Shown in pieces: positions 1 to 7,502 of a DNA stretch of 64,000 nt. Location: contig JADJPW010000003.1 of NCBI GenBank assembly GCA_016713035.1, positions 372,001 to 436,000 of the forward strand. Direction: 5' to 3'. Positions within the stretch are counted from its first letter, which is position 1, and the number at the start of each line of letters is the position of its first letter. This DNA comes from Verrucomicrobiaceae bacterium. Lineage in GTDB: Bacteria; Verrucomicrobiota; Verrucomicrobiia; Verrucomicrobiales; Verrucomicrobiaceae. The translations under genes were made by a program, and so were the position numbers. The notes under the pieces are model-generated. The model did no database searches. It was not told where the DNA came from and was given only the letters and a program-made list of their open reading frames with translations.

Positions 1-92
1 GTGCGTGGCAGAGCATAGGCTCGACAGAGCACGAAGGCACTCTTTTACTCCAGGGCATGCGCATGAAATGAGCGGGAGAGCATGAAGACGGC

Positions 93-265
93 CTTTTTGA
101 CAGGATTAACAAGATTGCAGGATTATACAGGATTTCTCGGCTGACTCTGCGGAGCGGCCATCGCTTATCGGAACTGGTTTGCATTCTCTTTTGCCTTTGT
201 TGAGCCGAGTGACGGCAGATCAATCCTGCTTAATCCTGTGAATCTTGTTCATCCTGTCCAAAAAG
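93..265. repeat. Inverted pair of CAGGATTA-type repeat arrays
   Basis: The left arm (93-136) holds four loosely periodic AGGATT units, spaced about 10 bases apart, after a TTTTTGACAGG start. The right arm (219-265) is nearly its reverse complement and ends in CCTGTCCAAAAAG. The transcript could fold into a long hairpin with an ~80-base loop. The same paired architecture occurs twice around the GxxExxY gene near 24.3-25.1 kb, and a single arm lies at 2032-2075. The rest of 1-684 shows no gene that I can support. Confidence 0.85.
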
Positions 266-545
266 TGACCAAACGACTGCCAAGTTCCCTTTGAATTTGG
301 ATGCGTAAGTCCTGCATTTACTCCGTGTTGTCAGCAGTTGGCAGACTCTTTTCACCGCTGACATGGCGCTCATGAGACGCTCATCCAGTTTCATTCATTA
401 GCGTCCAATCAGCGTCTTATTCGCGGTTAAGAATCGTTCGAGCGGTCTTGGATGCCGCTGCCGGGCCGCATGCGTTTTATCCCCCACGACAGGGCTTAGG
501 TACCCAAACTCGACGCTCCATCTCAAGACCGAGAACAGATGATCT

Positions 546-613
546 CCAGCAGATTCAGGGAGGCCAACAGATTCCTTCTGAAGCCAATCTGCTGGCCTCC
601 CTGAATCTGCTGG
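546..613. repeat. Long near-perfect hairpin, 28-bp stem
   Basis: Bases 546-573 pair with 586-613 with a single A/G difference (a G-U wobble in one RNA strand), around a 12-base loop. It lies about 70 bases past the stop of the minus-strand DUF1015 gene. No T tract follows on that strand, so a standard intrinsic terminator is not supported. It may instead act in RNA 3'-end processing or stability, or be a mobile palindromic repeat. Confidence 0.85.
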
Positions 614-643
614 AAAATGAAGAACCTCTAGATCCAGTTCTCG

Positions 644-663
644 ATTTCATGCGTAAGCCCTGC
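644..663. repeat. Dispersed 20-base repeat, copy 1
   Basis: ATTTCATGCGTAAGCCCTGC at this site recurs exactly at 48962-48981. A variant (ATGCGTAAGTCCTGC) lies near 301-315. All three copies are intergenic, so the element looks like a short dispersed non-coding repeat. Confidence 0.7.
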
Positions 664-684
664 CCCCACGAGGGGCGGTCAGCT

Positions 685-1920
685 TCAGCCTTCCAGCGTG
701 TGGATGAAGAGGCCGGAGCGGAGCTTGGGCTCGAACCAGGTGCTCTTGGGGGGCATGATGGAGTTCACGTCGCTGATGGCCATGAGCTGATCGACGGTGG
801 TGGGATACATGCTGAAGGCGACGGTGTGCTGGCGGGTATCGACGAGCATCTCTAGCTCGGCGGTGCCGCGGATGCCGCCGATGAAGTCGATGCGCTTGCT
901 GGTGCGTGGGTCGTCGATGCCGAGGACGGGTTTTAAGAGGCGGTCCTGCAAGATGCTGACGTCGAGCTGGTCGATGGGGCTGGCGTTTTCCGCCGGTTTC
1001 CACTCCAGGAGGTGCCACTGGCCTTTGAGGTACATGCAGCACTGGCCGGGATGGGCGGGGCTTTTCTCGGTGGTGGGCTGCACGCTGAAGATGCTGCTCA
1101 CGTTGGCCATGAACTCGTCCTGCGTGAGGCAGTTGAGGTCTTTGACGGCGCGGTTGTAGGGGAGGATTTTCAGCTCGTCGCCGGGGAAGAGGACGCTGAG
1201 GAACCAGTTGTAGTTTTCGCTGCCGTTGTGCGCGGCATTGGCCTGGCGGCGCAGTTTGCTGACGCGGAAGGCGCTGGCGGCGCGGTGGTGGCCATCGGCG
1301 ACGTAGGCGCAGGGGACTTGGCTTTCAAAGATGCTGGTCAAGGAGACGCAGGCTCCGGCGCCGACACGCCAGACGGTGTGGCGCACGCCATCGGGGGCGG
1401 TGAGGTCGTAGAGGGGCTTGTCAGTGGCCTGGATGTCGCGGGTGAGGGCGGAGATGGCCGGGCGCTGGCGGTAGGTGAGGAAGATGGGGCCGGTATTGGC
1501 ATCGAGGGTGTCCACGAGGCGGGTGCGGTCGTCTTCTTTGTCCTGGCGGGTTTTTTCGTGCTTCTTGATGATGTCGTGCTCGTAGTCCTCGGTGTGGCAG
1601 ACGGTGACGAGGCCGGTCTGGGCGTGGCCGCCGATCTCCTGACGGTAGAGGTACATGCAGGGGGCGCTTTCGCGGAGGAGGATGCCGTCTTGTTGCAGCT
1701 TCAGGAAGTTCTCGCGGGCCTTGGCATAGACCTCGGCGGAGTAGGGGTCGATCTCGGGGTCGAGGTCGATCTCGGCGCGATCGACGTGGAGGAGGGAGTG
1801 GGGCTTGCCAGCGGCGAGGGCGGCGGCTTCCTCGCGGTTGACGACGTCGTAGGGGACGGCGGCGACTTCGGAGGCGTGTGAGGGAGCGGGGACGAGTCCT
1901 TGGAAGGTGCGGATGCGCAT
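685..1920 (-). CDS. DUF1015 family protein
   Basis: This 411-residue protein matches the DUF1015 family, whose biochemical function is not established; members often lie near amino-acid metabolism genes. The start MRIRTFQGLVPA is the usual family N-terminus (first step a proline-rich segment, then VPYDVVN). A longer in-frame start at 2016 would add 32 residues without family character, so 1920 is preferred. The central YVADGHHRAASA motif is the best conserved block of the family. No signal peptide or membrane segment is seen, so it is probably cytoplasmic. It lies downstream of argA on the same strand, about 300 bases away, with a CAGGATTA-type repeat arm in the gap, so co-transcription is uncertain. 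Confidence 0.88.
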   Translation of the reverse strand: MRIRTFQGLVPAPSHASEVAAVPYDVVNREEAAALAAGKPHSLLHVDRAEIDLDPEIDPYSAEVYAKARENFLKLQQDGILLRESAPCMYLYRQEIGGHAQTGLVTVCHTEDYEHDIIKKHEKTRQDKEDDRTRLVDTLDANTGPIFLTYRQRPAISALTRDIQATDKPLYDLTAPDGVRHTVWRVGAGACVSLTSIFESQVPCAYVADGHHRAASAFRVSKLRRQANAAHNGSENYNWFLSVLFPGDELKILPYNRAVKDLNCLTQDEFMANVSSIFSVQPTTEKSPAHPGQCCMYLKGQWHLLEWKPAENASPIDQLDVSILQDRLLKPVLGIDDPRTSKRIDFIGGIRGTAELEMLVDTRQHTVAFSMYPTTVDQLMAISDVNSIMPPKSTWFEPKLRSGLFIHTLEG

Positions 1921-2031
1921 AAAATGGAGGCTGGGGCGATAGGAGCGGCCCAGCGGATTGTCAATGGCTGCGCTGCGCCCTTTGGGTGGCCAGTGCGGCA
2001 CTAAAATGAGGTCCATCGAACGGCGCGGACC

Positions 2032-2075
2032 TGAGGACAGGATTCACAGGATTTTCAGGATTATGCAGGATTAAC
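2032..2075. repeat. Single CAGGATTA-type repeat arm
   Basis: Four AGGATT units run from GGACAGGATTCACAGG to GCAGGATTAACG between argA and the DUF1015 gene. It matches the arms at 93-136, 24332-24376 and 24921-24967, but no full partner arm is visible nearby. Only a short AAATCCTGTC fragment occurs near 2156. Confidence 0.75.
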
Positions 2076-2216
2076 GGCCTGAAACTTGATGGCGGCTTAG
2101 CATTGGAAAGCGCTGAGCTTTGAAAGCGTCGTGCACCCACTGAGTTACCCAGGTTAAATCCTGTCATCTGTTTGATAGGCTCCAGGTTCACTTCGCCCTG
2201 TTGGCGGCCAGAGGCG

Positions 2217-3476
2217 TTACTTGAGGGCTTTGACGAGCACCTTGGAGTTGCGGCCGCTTTTGTCGTATTTTTCGCGGCGGCTGGGTGGCAGGGCGGCTGG
2301 ATCGGCCACGGTGTAGCCCATTTTCTCCTCGAAAAAGCGGAAGGCCTGGGTGCTGAGGGCCACGATGACGTCACTGCCGCGCTGCCGGGCGGTCTCCTCT
2401 GCAAAGGCGACGAGCTTGCGGCCGTGGTTTTTGTTTTTGTGACTGCGGCGCACGAAGAGGCAGGCGAGCTCGGCGATTTTGCGGCCTTCTTCTTCATAAC
2501 TGTGCACGGCGACGCTGCCGATGGGGTGGCCATCGAGCTCGAGGACGAAGAAGTCTTTGATGCGTGACTGGATCTGATCCCGCGTGCGGGGCACGAGTGC
2601 GGCCTCATCCACGCTCTGCTGCATCATGGAGAGCAACTCGGGCACATCGGCGGCGCGGGCTTTGCGGATCTGCTGGTATTCATCTCCATGGATCATGGTG
2701 CCCACGCCTTCATTGCTGAAAAGCTCTGCGAGCAGGGCCTCATCCTGGGTGCCATCGACGATGTGCACGCGGGGCACGCCCTCCTGGCAGGCGAGCGCGG
2801 CGTAGCGCAGCTTTGATAGGAGGCTGATGTCGTGCTGGGGATCTTTTTTCCGATACATGTCGCGTGCATCGGCGACGGAGAGTTGCTCCAACCTGGTGCC
2901 ATCTGCATGGCTGAGACCGCTCTCGGCCACAAAGATGACTTTCGCGGCCTGGAGTGCGATGGCGACCTCGACGGCGACGGCATCGCTATTGAGCCGAAGG
3001 GTGGCCCCTTTGCCGTCATAGCCCAAGGGGGGCAAAATGGGGATGATGTCCGCTTTGAGCAGCGCACGCAGGGTCTCTTCATCCACACGCTCGATGCGGC
3101 CGGTGTTTTCCAGATCGACGCCGTCGATGACGCCTGCGGGATGCACGGCGAGGGCATTGGTAATGGCCACGGGCATCTCCAGCGCGGTGAGATCTGCGGC
3201 GAGTTCACTGCACTGGCGCATGATGGCCTCTGTGGCGATCTCCAGGCCTGCGGCATCGGTGCGGCCCATGCCATCATCACTGGTGAGCGTGACGCCGCGC
3301 CGTGCGGCGAGGGCGCGGATCTGTGCCCGTGCGCCAAAGACGAGGACGACCTCGATATTGAGCGACTGGAGCACGGCCACATCCTGCAGCAGGCTGGTGA
3401 AGACCGACTGGCCCATGAGCGCACCATCAAAGGCGATCACGAACACACGCTGACGGAACTGCGGCACGTAGCGCAA
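2217..3476 (-). CDS. argA: Amino-acid N-acetyltransferase (N-acetylglutamate synthase)
   Basis: ArgA makes N-acetylglutamate from glutamate and acetyl-CoA, the first step of arginine synthesis, in the cytoplasm. The N-terminal ~280 residues are an amino-acid-kinase fold (VFGARAQI, NTGRIERVD, then a PRVHIVDG segment matching E. coli ArgA RRCHLIS). The last ~140 residues are a GNAT acetyltransferase domain (IGSVAVHSYEEE, LACLFVRRSHKNKNHGRKL) ending in KSGRNSKVLVKALK, very like the E. coli QRKSKVL tail. The first available start is TTG at 3476, but family-like residues (QRFEDLRGIL) are encoded just upstream in frame without an ATG or GTG. A GTG at 3552 lies one base out of frame, so a single-base error in a G-rich run near 3518-3530 may hide the true start. 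Confidence 0.9.
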   Translation of the reverse strand: MRYVPQFRQRVFVIAFDGALMGQSVFTSLLQDVAVLQSLNIEVVLVFGARAQIRALAARRGVTLTSDDGMGRTDAAGLEIATEAIMRQCSELAADLTALEMPVAITNALAVHPAGVIDGVDLENTGRIERVDEETLRALLKADIIPILPPLGYDGKGATLRLNSDAVAVEVAIALQAAKVIFVAESGLSHADGTRLEQLSVADARDMYRKKDPQHDISLLSKLRYAALACQEGVPRVHIVDGTQDEALLAELFSNEGVGTMIHGDEYQQIRKARAADVPELLSMMQQSVDEAALVPRTRDQIQSRIKDFFVLELDGHPIGSVAVHSYEEEGRKIAELACLFVRRSHKNKNHGRKLVAFAEETARQRGSDVIVALSTQAFRFFEEKMGYTVADPAALPPSRREKYDKSGRNSKVLVKALK

Positions 3477-3632
3477 GATGCCGCGCAGGTCTTCGAAACG
3501 CTGCGTGGGGCGTGTGGCAGGGGGCGGGCGGGCTGGTGTCGGTATTGTTCACGGATGGGCAGAAAGGCATATCATAGCACAATGAGGCCGAACTCATCCC
3601 AAACTTTTCCCCACCAGGAAAAAGCGCCGTTT

Positions 3633-4463
3633 TTAGCGCAGGGAGCTGACGCCTTTCTCCAGCCCAAAGAGCTGCTCCACCTCGGCATCGCTGAGGGCAC
3701 GATCAAACACGGCCAAGTCGTCCATGTGGCCCACATAGGAGGCTCCGAGCACCAGGGCTACTTGCGCAGGGTCCCACGCGATGCTGAGATCCCAGCCTTC
3801 GATGCGGCCCTGGAGCTTGCCATTGAGGAAGAGGCTGCCACGCGGCTTCGCGGCCTTGTTGTTGGCGTTTTCGATGGTGATCACGGCATGCGTCCAGGCA
3901 TCGCGGCTGAAGGGAGCCTTGGCGACCTGCACCATGGGGCGCTTCTCAAAGGGAATATCGGCCCACTGGATGTTGGTGGGATTCCAGATGTGAAATAAGG
4001 GGCGGATGGCATAGCGGAAGAAGCGTGGTGTCTCGTCCTTCGACCACTCCATGAAAATGAAGCCCTTTTTGCCATCATCCCCGACGATTTGCAGTGGATC
4101 GCAATAACCGGGCTCCAAGTCCTGATCCGGCGTGAGGCGCAGCCAGATGGAGACGGTGGTGCTCCAGCTCGCTGCGTTGTAGCCGAGGATGTCCACGCCG
4201 CTGAATTGCGGCCGGGTGGCACCTTTTTTCGGGAAATGCAGGCATGCGCCAAATTTCCCGCCGGCTGCATCGTGCTTCAGTTCCTCATTGAAGGCAGCAG
4301 GGACGAGTTCTTTGCCTTTTTTGACCACGCAGCTCTTGCTCCCACGGCTGTAGTCGGCATCCAGCCCACTGTCGAACGAGGCGTGAAACGCGAGGGCTGA
4401 TTTCAGTGCTTCCTGGGCATGCAGTGAGCCGAGGAGGAGGAAAGAGAGAACGATCGTCTTCAT
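3633..4463 (-). CDS. Exported LamG/concanavalin-like domain protein
   Basis: The 276-residue product begins MKTIVLSFLLLGSLHAQ, a clear Sec signal peptide with an AXA-like cleavage site. The mature part resembles LamG-like jelly-roll domains: FHASFDSGLDADYS, then SVWLRLTPDQDL and, near the end, GHMDDLAVFDRALSDAEVEQLF. That last segment is the typical closing strand of such domains in Planctomycetes and Verrucomicrobia. It probably binds carbohydrate or another surface ligand outside the cytoplasm, but the ligand cannot be read from the sequence. The start at 4463 is chosen because upstream residues would precede the signal peptide. Confidence 0.8.
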   Translation of the reverse strand: MKTIVLSFLLLGSLHAQEALKSALAFHASFDSGLDADYSRGSKSCVVKKGKELVPAAFNEELKHDAAGGKFGACLHFPKKGATRPQFSGVDILGYNAASWSTTVSIWLRLTPDQDLEPGYCDPLQIVGDDGKKGFIFMEWSKDETPRFFRYAIRPLFHIWNPTNIQWADIPFEKRPMVQVAKAPFSRDAWTHAVITIENANNKAAKPRGSLFLNGKLQGRIEGWDLSIAWDPAQVALVLGASYVGHMDDLAVFDRALSDAEVEQLFGLEKGVSSLR

Positions 4464-4548
4464 CTGGAATAAGGTGGCGTGAGTGCCAGCCATAAACGCT
4501 GCGGGCTGGCAAAATCCTCACGCAGACCTGAATGAAACTCCACGGAGC

Positions 4549-5637
4549 TCAACGCCGCGGACGCACTTTGATCTCGACGCGGCGATTGATGCCCTGCTCC
4601 TCGACCGTGCCACCGGGGATGATGAGGCGGCTTTTTCCCATGCCGACGGCTTGCACGTGGTCATCGAGGCCCAGGGACTCGCGCAACCAGCTCACCACGG
4701 CCTCTGCACGGCGGATGCTGAGTTGGAGATTGTAGTCCTCTCCCCCGAAGCTGTCGGTGTGGCCTTCGATGATGAAGATGGAGTCTGGATTCTTCTGGAT
4801 GAGGATGCCTAGCTTCATGAGGCTGAGGCGTGCCGTCTCTGCGAGCTGATCGCTGCCGTATTCAAAGAGCAAATCGGTCGGCATGAGGATGGGGGCCATG
4901 TTGCCACCGACGCGGCCGCCATTGCCACTGAGGATGTCATCGAGGTTGCTGAAGCCTTTCACTCGCGCATTGGCGGCGGTGGCGGTGCTCTGGCTCTTCA
5001 CGGCATCGAGCAGCCCGGTGTCGATCTCGCCACCGAGTCCGGGCTCCAGGGCTCCAGCATCGAGGAGCATCTGTTTTTCCGAAACGGGCTTCATGAGCAC
5101 CTCACGGCGCACGCTGGCCATTTCCGCCGCGAGGTTTGCCGTGGCCTCCGCCATGGATTCGGGCGCGGCGAGCATTTTGGCCAATTCGGAGCTCTGCTGG
5201 GCTCCAGGGGCACCATCGCCGGGATCATTGCGGCGGATGAAGTTGGTGATCTCCTTCACGCTGGGTGTGAGGTCGATTTCCTGATCTTTGGGCAGGTCCT
5301 GGATCATGTCATTGACATCGAGCTTGGGCTCGAAGGCCTTCACATCCGGCGTGCTGACGGGTCCGGTCTGTGTGACGGTCTCTGGGAGCTCCTGGATGGC
5401 TTTTTGATCACGCAGGAGGTTTTCATTGATGCGGATGCGCTCGGGCATTTTCGGTGGCGCATTCTTATCGAGTGCCGCGAAGCCCAGGGTATCAAAACCC
5501 ACCACCAACAGCATGTGAAAGAGCACACTGAGAATGATGGCGAACATGGCCCACCATTTCAGGCTCCAATCATCGCGGGCACGATAAGCCGCACGGGAGC
5601 TGGGATTCCATTCGGAGCTGTGGGTCACGGCGGACAT
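4549..5637 (-). CDS. Membrane-anchored OmpA-domain protein with TonB-like N-terminus
   Basis: The protein has a basic cytoplasmic start, one transmembrane helix around residues 30-52 (MFAIILSVLFHMLLVV) and a long linker (residues ~60-230) that looks partly disordered. A C-terminal OmpA/MotB-type domain follows (residues ~245-362), with PTDLLFEYGSDQL, IEGHTDSFGGEDYN and a closing RRVEIKV. OmpA domains bind peptidoglycan. The anchor-linker-periplasmic domain layout resembles TonB or MotB rather than a beta-barrel OmpA, so I infer an inner-membrane protein reaching the cell wall. No ExbB/ExbD-type gene is adjacent; the pair in this window lies 41 kb away. It is 85 bases upstream of the LamG gene on the same strand. 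Confidence 0.85.
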   Translation of the reverse strand: MSAVTHSSEWNPSSRAAYRARDDWSLKWWAMFAIILSVLFHMLLVVGFDTLGFAALDKNAPPKMPERIRINENLLRDQKAIQELPETVTQTGPVSTPDVKAFEPKLDVNDMIQDLPKDQEIDLTPSVKEITNFIRRNDPGDGAPGAQQSSELAKMLAAPESMAEATANLAAEMASVRREVLMKPVSEKQMLLDAGALEPGLGGEIDTGLLDAVKSQSTATAANARVKGFSNLDDILSGNGGRVGGNMAPILMPTDLLFEYGSDQLAETARLSLMKLGILIQKNPDSIFIIEGHTDSFGGEDYNLQLSIRRAEAVVSWLRESLGLDDHVQAVGMGKSRLIIPGGTVEEQGINRRVEIKVRPRR

Positions 5638-5797
5638 GAATTGAGGAGGGGCTGAGGCGCGGCGGAGAGTATCACGCCCGCTTTCGGTTCAAAGTTCAAA
5701 GTTACGGCTTTCTGTGACTGGATTCCGCTGAATGGCATTCACACGCTGCGACGTTCTAATGCCTGCACATCGCTCAAATCCTCCATCCCATACCATT

Positions 5798-6529
5798 ATG
5801 AATGCTCTAAACCGCCGCTCCTTCCTCGCGACGACCACCGTCGCCGCCGCCTCCACCCTGCTCCACACGTCTGCTACACAGGCCGCCGGCATCGGCTTGA
5901 CGCAGGAGCCCCTGCCGTATGCCCTAGAGGCGCTGGAACCGCATATCGACGCCGCCACGATGGGCATCCATCACGGCAAACACCACGCGGCTTATGTCAA
6001 AAACCTCGGTGATGCCCTCAAAGCGGCCAACAGCACCGAAACGGATGCCGTGAAGCTCATCTCGGACCTCTCCGCCGTGCCCGAGGCGCAGCGCATGCTC
6101 ATCCGCAACAACGGCGGCGGCCATGTGAACCACACGTGGTTCTGGAAATGGATGGCACCAGCCGGGAGCGGCCCGAACGGCCCCGAGGGCAAGCTGGGTG
6201 AGGCGATTCAGAGCACCTTCACCAGCATCGACGCATTTAAGAAGCTCTTTGCAGAGGCTGGCGCAAAGCGCTTCGGCTCAGGCTGGGCCTGGCTCATCGT
6301 CGGCAAGGACGGCAAGCTCAAAGTCACCTCCACGCCCAATCAGGACAATCCGCTCATGAAAGGCATCTTCGAGCCCGAAATGCTCGGCACCCCGATCCTG
6401 GGCCTGGATGTGTGGGAACATGCCTACTACCTCAAATACCAGAACAAGCGCCCCGATTACATCACCGCATGGTGGAACGTGGTGAACTGGGCAGAGGTCG
6501 CCCGTGGCTACGAGGCCGCAAAAGCCTGA
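5798..6529 (+). CDS. Fe/Mn superoxide dismutase, Tat-exported
   Basis: The enzyme converts superoxide to oxygen and hydrogen peroxide. Both halves of the Fe/Mn-SOD family are present: MGIHHGKHHAAYVKNL with the first metal histidine, GGGHVNHTWFWKWM with the second, and DVWEHAYYLKYQNKRPDY with the metal-binding Asp and His. The start MNALNRRSFLATTTVAAAS is a twin-arginine signal ending near TQAAG, so the folded, metal-loaded enzyme is probably exported to the periplasm. The ATG at 5798 is chosen because an upstream in-frame ATG (5732) would bury the Tat motif. The next gene starts 5 bases after the stop. Confidence 0.93.
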   Translation: MNALNRRSFLATTTVAAASTLLHTSATQAAGIGLTQEPLPYALEALEPHIDAATMGIHHGKHHAAYVKNLGDALKAANSTETDAVKLISDLSAVPEAQRMLIRNNGGGHVNHTWFWKWMAPAGSGPNGPEGKLGEAIQSTFTSIDAFKKLFAEAGAKRFGSGWAWLIVGKDGKLKVTSTPNQDNPLMKGIFEPEMLGTPILGLDVWEHAYYLKYQNKRPDYITAWWNVVNWAEVARGYEAAKA

Positions 6530-6533
6530 TGTG

Positions 6534-7091
6534 ATGCCAGCCAGTGCCTCCAGCGCCGGTTTGATCGAAATGCGGCTCATGGAGTTGAACCAGTTGTTCA
6601 ACTCCATGGACCCATCTCCTTTCCACGAGCGTGATCTCGATCAGGACGCGGAGGAATTCATCGTGAGCTGGGCACAGGAGCACCCACGTCAGCATGAGCT
6701 ACGACTCATCATCCATCTAGCGAGGGCACCCAGCAGCACGCCAGACCCACAGCGGCTCGTCAGTGAATCGCTCGCTCATTACTTCAACTACCGTGCGGAC
6801 ATGACGCTCCACAGCCTGAAGCGCCTCCTGCGTGAGGGGCGGACGGCGCTGCTCGTCGGCCTCACTTTCCTCATCACCTGCCAGCTCATGGCGACCATGC
6901 TACCGGCCGCCACAGGGGGCTGGCAATGGATGGCTCGTGAGGGACTCACCATCCTCGGCTGGGTGGCCATGTGGAAGCCGCTGGACATCTATCTCTACTG
7001 CTGGTGGCCGCTGATCGCTTCGCGGCGACTTTACAGGCGCCTCGCCATCATGCATGTCGAGGTGCGCTACCCCAGCACCGCCGCCACCTGA
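6534..7091 (+). CDS. Conserved two-helix membrane protein, function unknown
   Basis: The 185-residue product starts 5 bases after the dismutase stop, so the two are probably translated from one message. The first ~100 residues are soluble and acidic, with FHERDLDQDAEEFIVSWAQE. Two hydrophobic segments follow at about residues 108-130 (ALLVGLTFLITCQLMATML) and 140-160. I do not recognise a named family; the FHERDLDxDAEEFI block looks conserved-domain-like. A role with the dismutase in envelope stress is possible but is only inferred from position. Confidence 0.7.
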   Translation: MPASASSAGLIEMRLMELNQLFNSMDPSPFHERDLDQDAEEFIVSWAQEHPRQHELRLIIHLARAPSSTPDPQRLVSESLAHYFNYRADMTLHSLKRLLREGRTALLVGLTFLITCQLMATMLPAATGGWQWMAREGLTILGWVAMWKPLDIYLYCWWPLIASRRLYRRLAIMHVEVRYPSTAAT

Positions 7092-7113
7092 ATTTTCCTT
7101 TTAGAATCTCGCT

Positions 7114-7491
7114 ATGAAACACCTCATCTCGCTCATCCTCCTGCTCGCCACCGCTTTCGCACTCGCTGCAGAGCCTGTGAAGCACGTCCAAGCTGCGGAA
7201 GCCGCTAAACTCATCTCCGATGGCAAAATCACCGTACTCGATGTGCGCACCGCCGATGAATTCGGCGAAGGACACATCAAAGGAGCCAAAAACATCGACA
7301 TCTTCGCAGACGATTTCGCTGCTCAACTCGGCAAGCTGGATAAAACCAAGCCCGTGCTGGTGCATTGTCAGTCCGGAGGTCGCAGCACGCGGTCTTTGGA
7401 GACTTTTGAGCAACTCGGCTTCAAGGACGTCACCCACCTCGATGGTGGATTCGCAGGCTGGAGCAAAGCCGGACTCCCCGTGGAGAAGTAA
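7114..7491 (+). CDS. Exported single-domain rhodanese
   Basis: A Sec signal peptide (MKHLISLILLLATAFALAAE) precedes a complete rhodanese-like domain: VLDVRTADEFGEGHIKGAKN is the family entry motif. The active loop is HCQSGGRS, with the persulfide-forming cysteine at residue 85, and LDGGFAGWSKAGLPV closes the domain. Such small periplasmic rhodaneses carry sulfur to acceptors that remain unidentified in most species. The gene follows the small membrane protein by 22 bases and may belong to the same transcript. It converges with the histidine-kinase gene with only 11 bases between stops. Confidence 0.92.
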   Translation: MKHLISLILLLATAFALAAEPVKHVQAAEAAKLISDGKITVLDVRTADEFGEGHIKGAKNIDIFADDFAAQLGKLDKTKPVLVHCQSGGRSTRSLETFEQLGFKDVTHLDGGFAGWSKAGLPVEK

Positions 7492-7502
7492 GCCTCAAAA
7501 AC

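Noticed and set aside
546..613. Intrinsic terminator for the DUF1015 gene
   Set aside because: There is no U-rich tract after the stem on the minus strand.
448..855. A plus-strand frame over the hairpin and dispersed repeat
   Set aside because: It lies over palindromic non-coding sequence and the antisense end of the DUF1015 gene, with no homology.
1012..1881. A long plus-strand reading frame opposite the DUF1015 gene
   Set aside because: Its product is a Gly/Val/Ala-rich low-complexity chain typical of the antisense frame of a GC-rich gene, and the minus strand has clear family homology.
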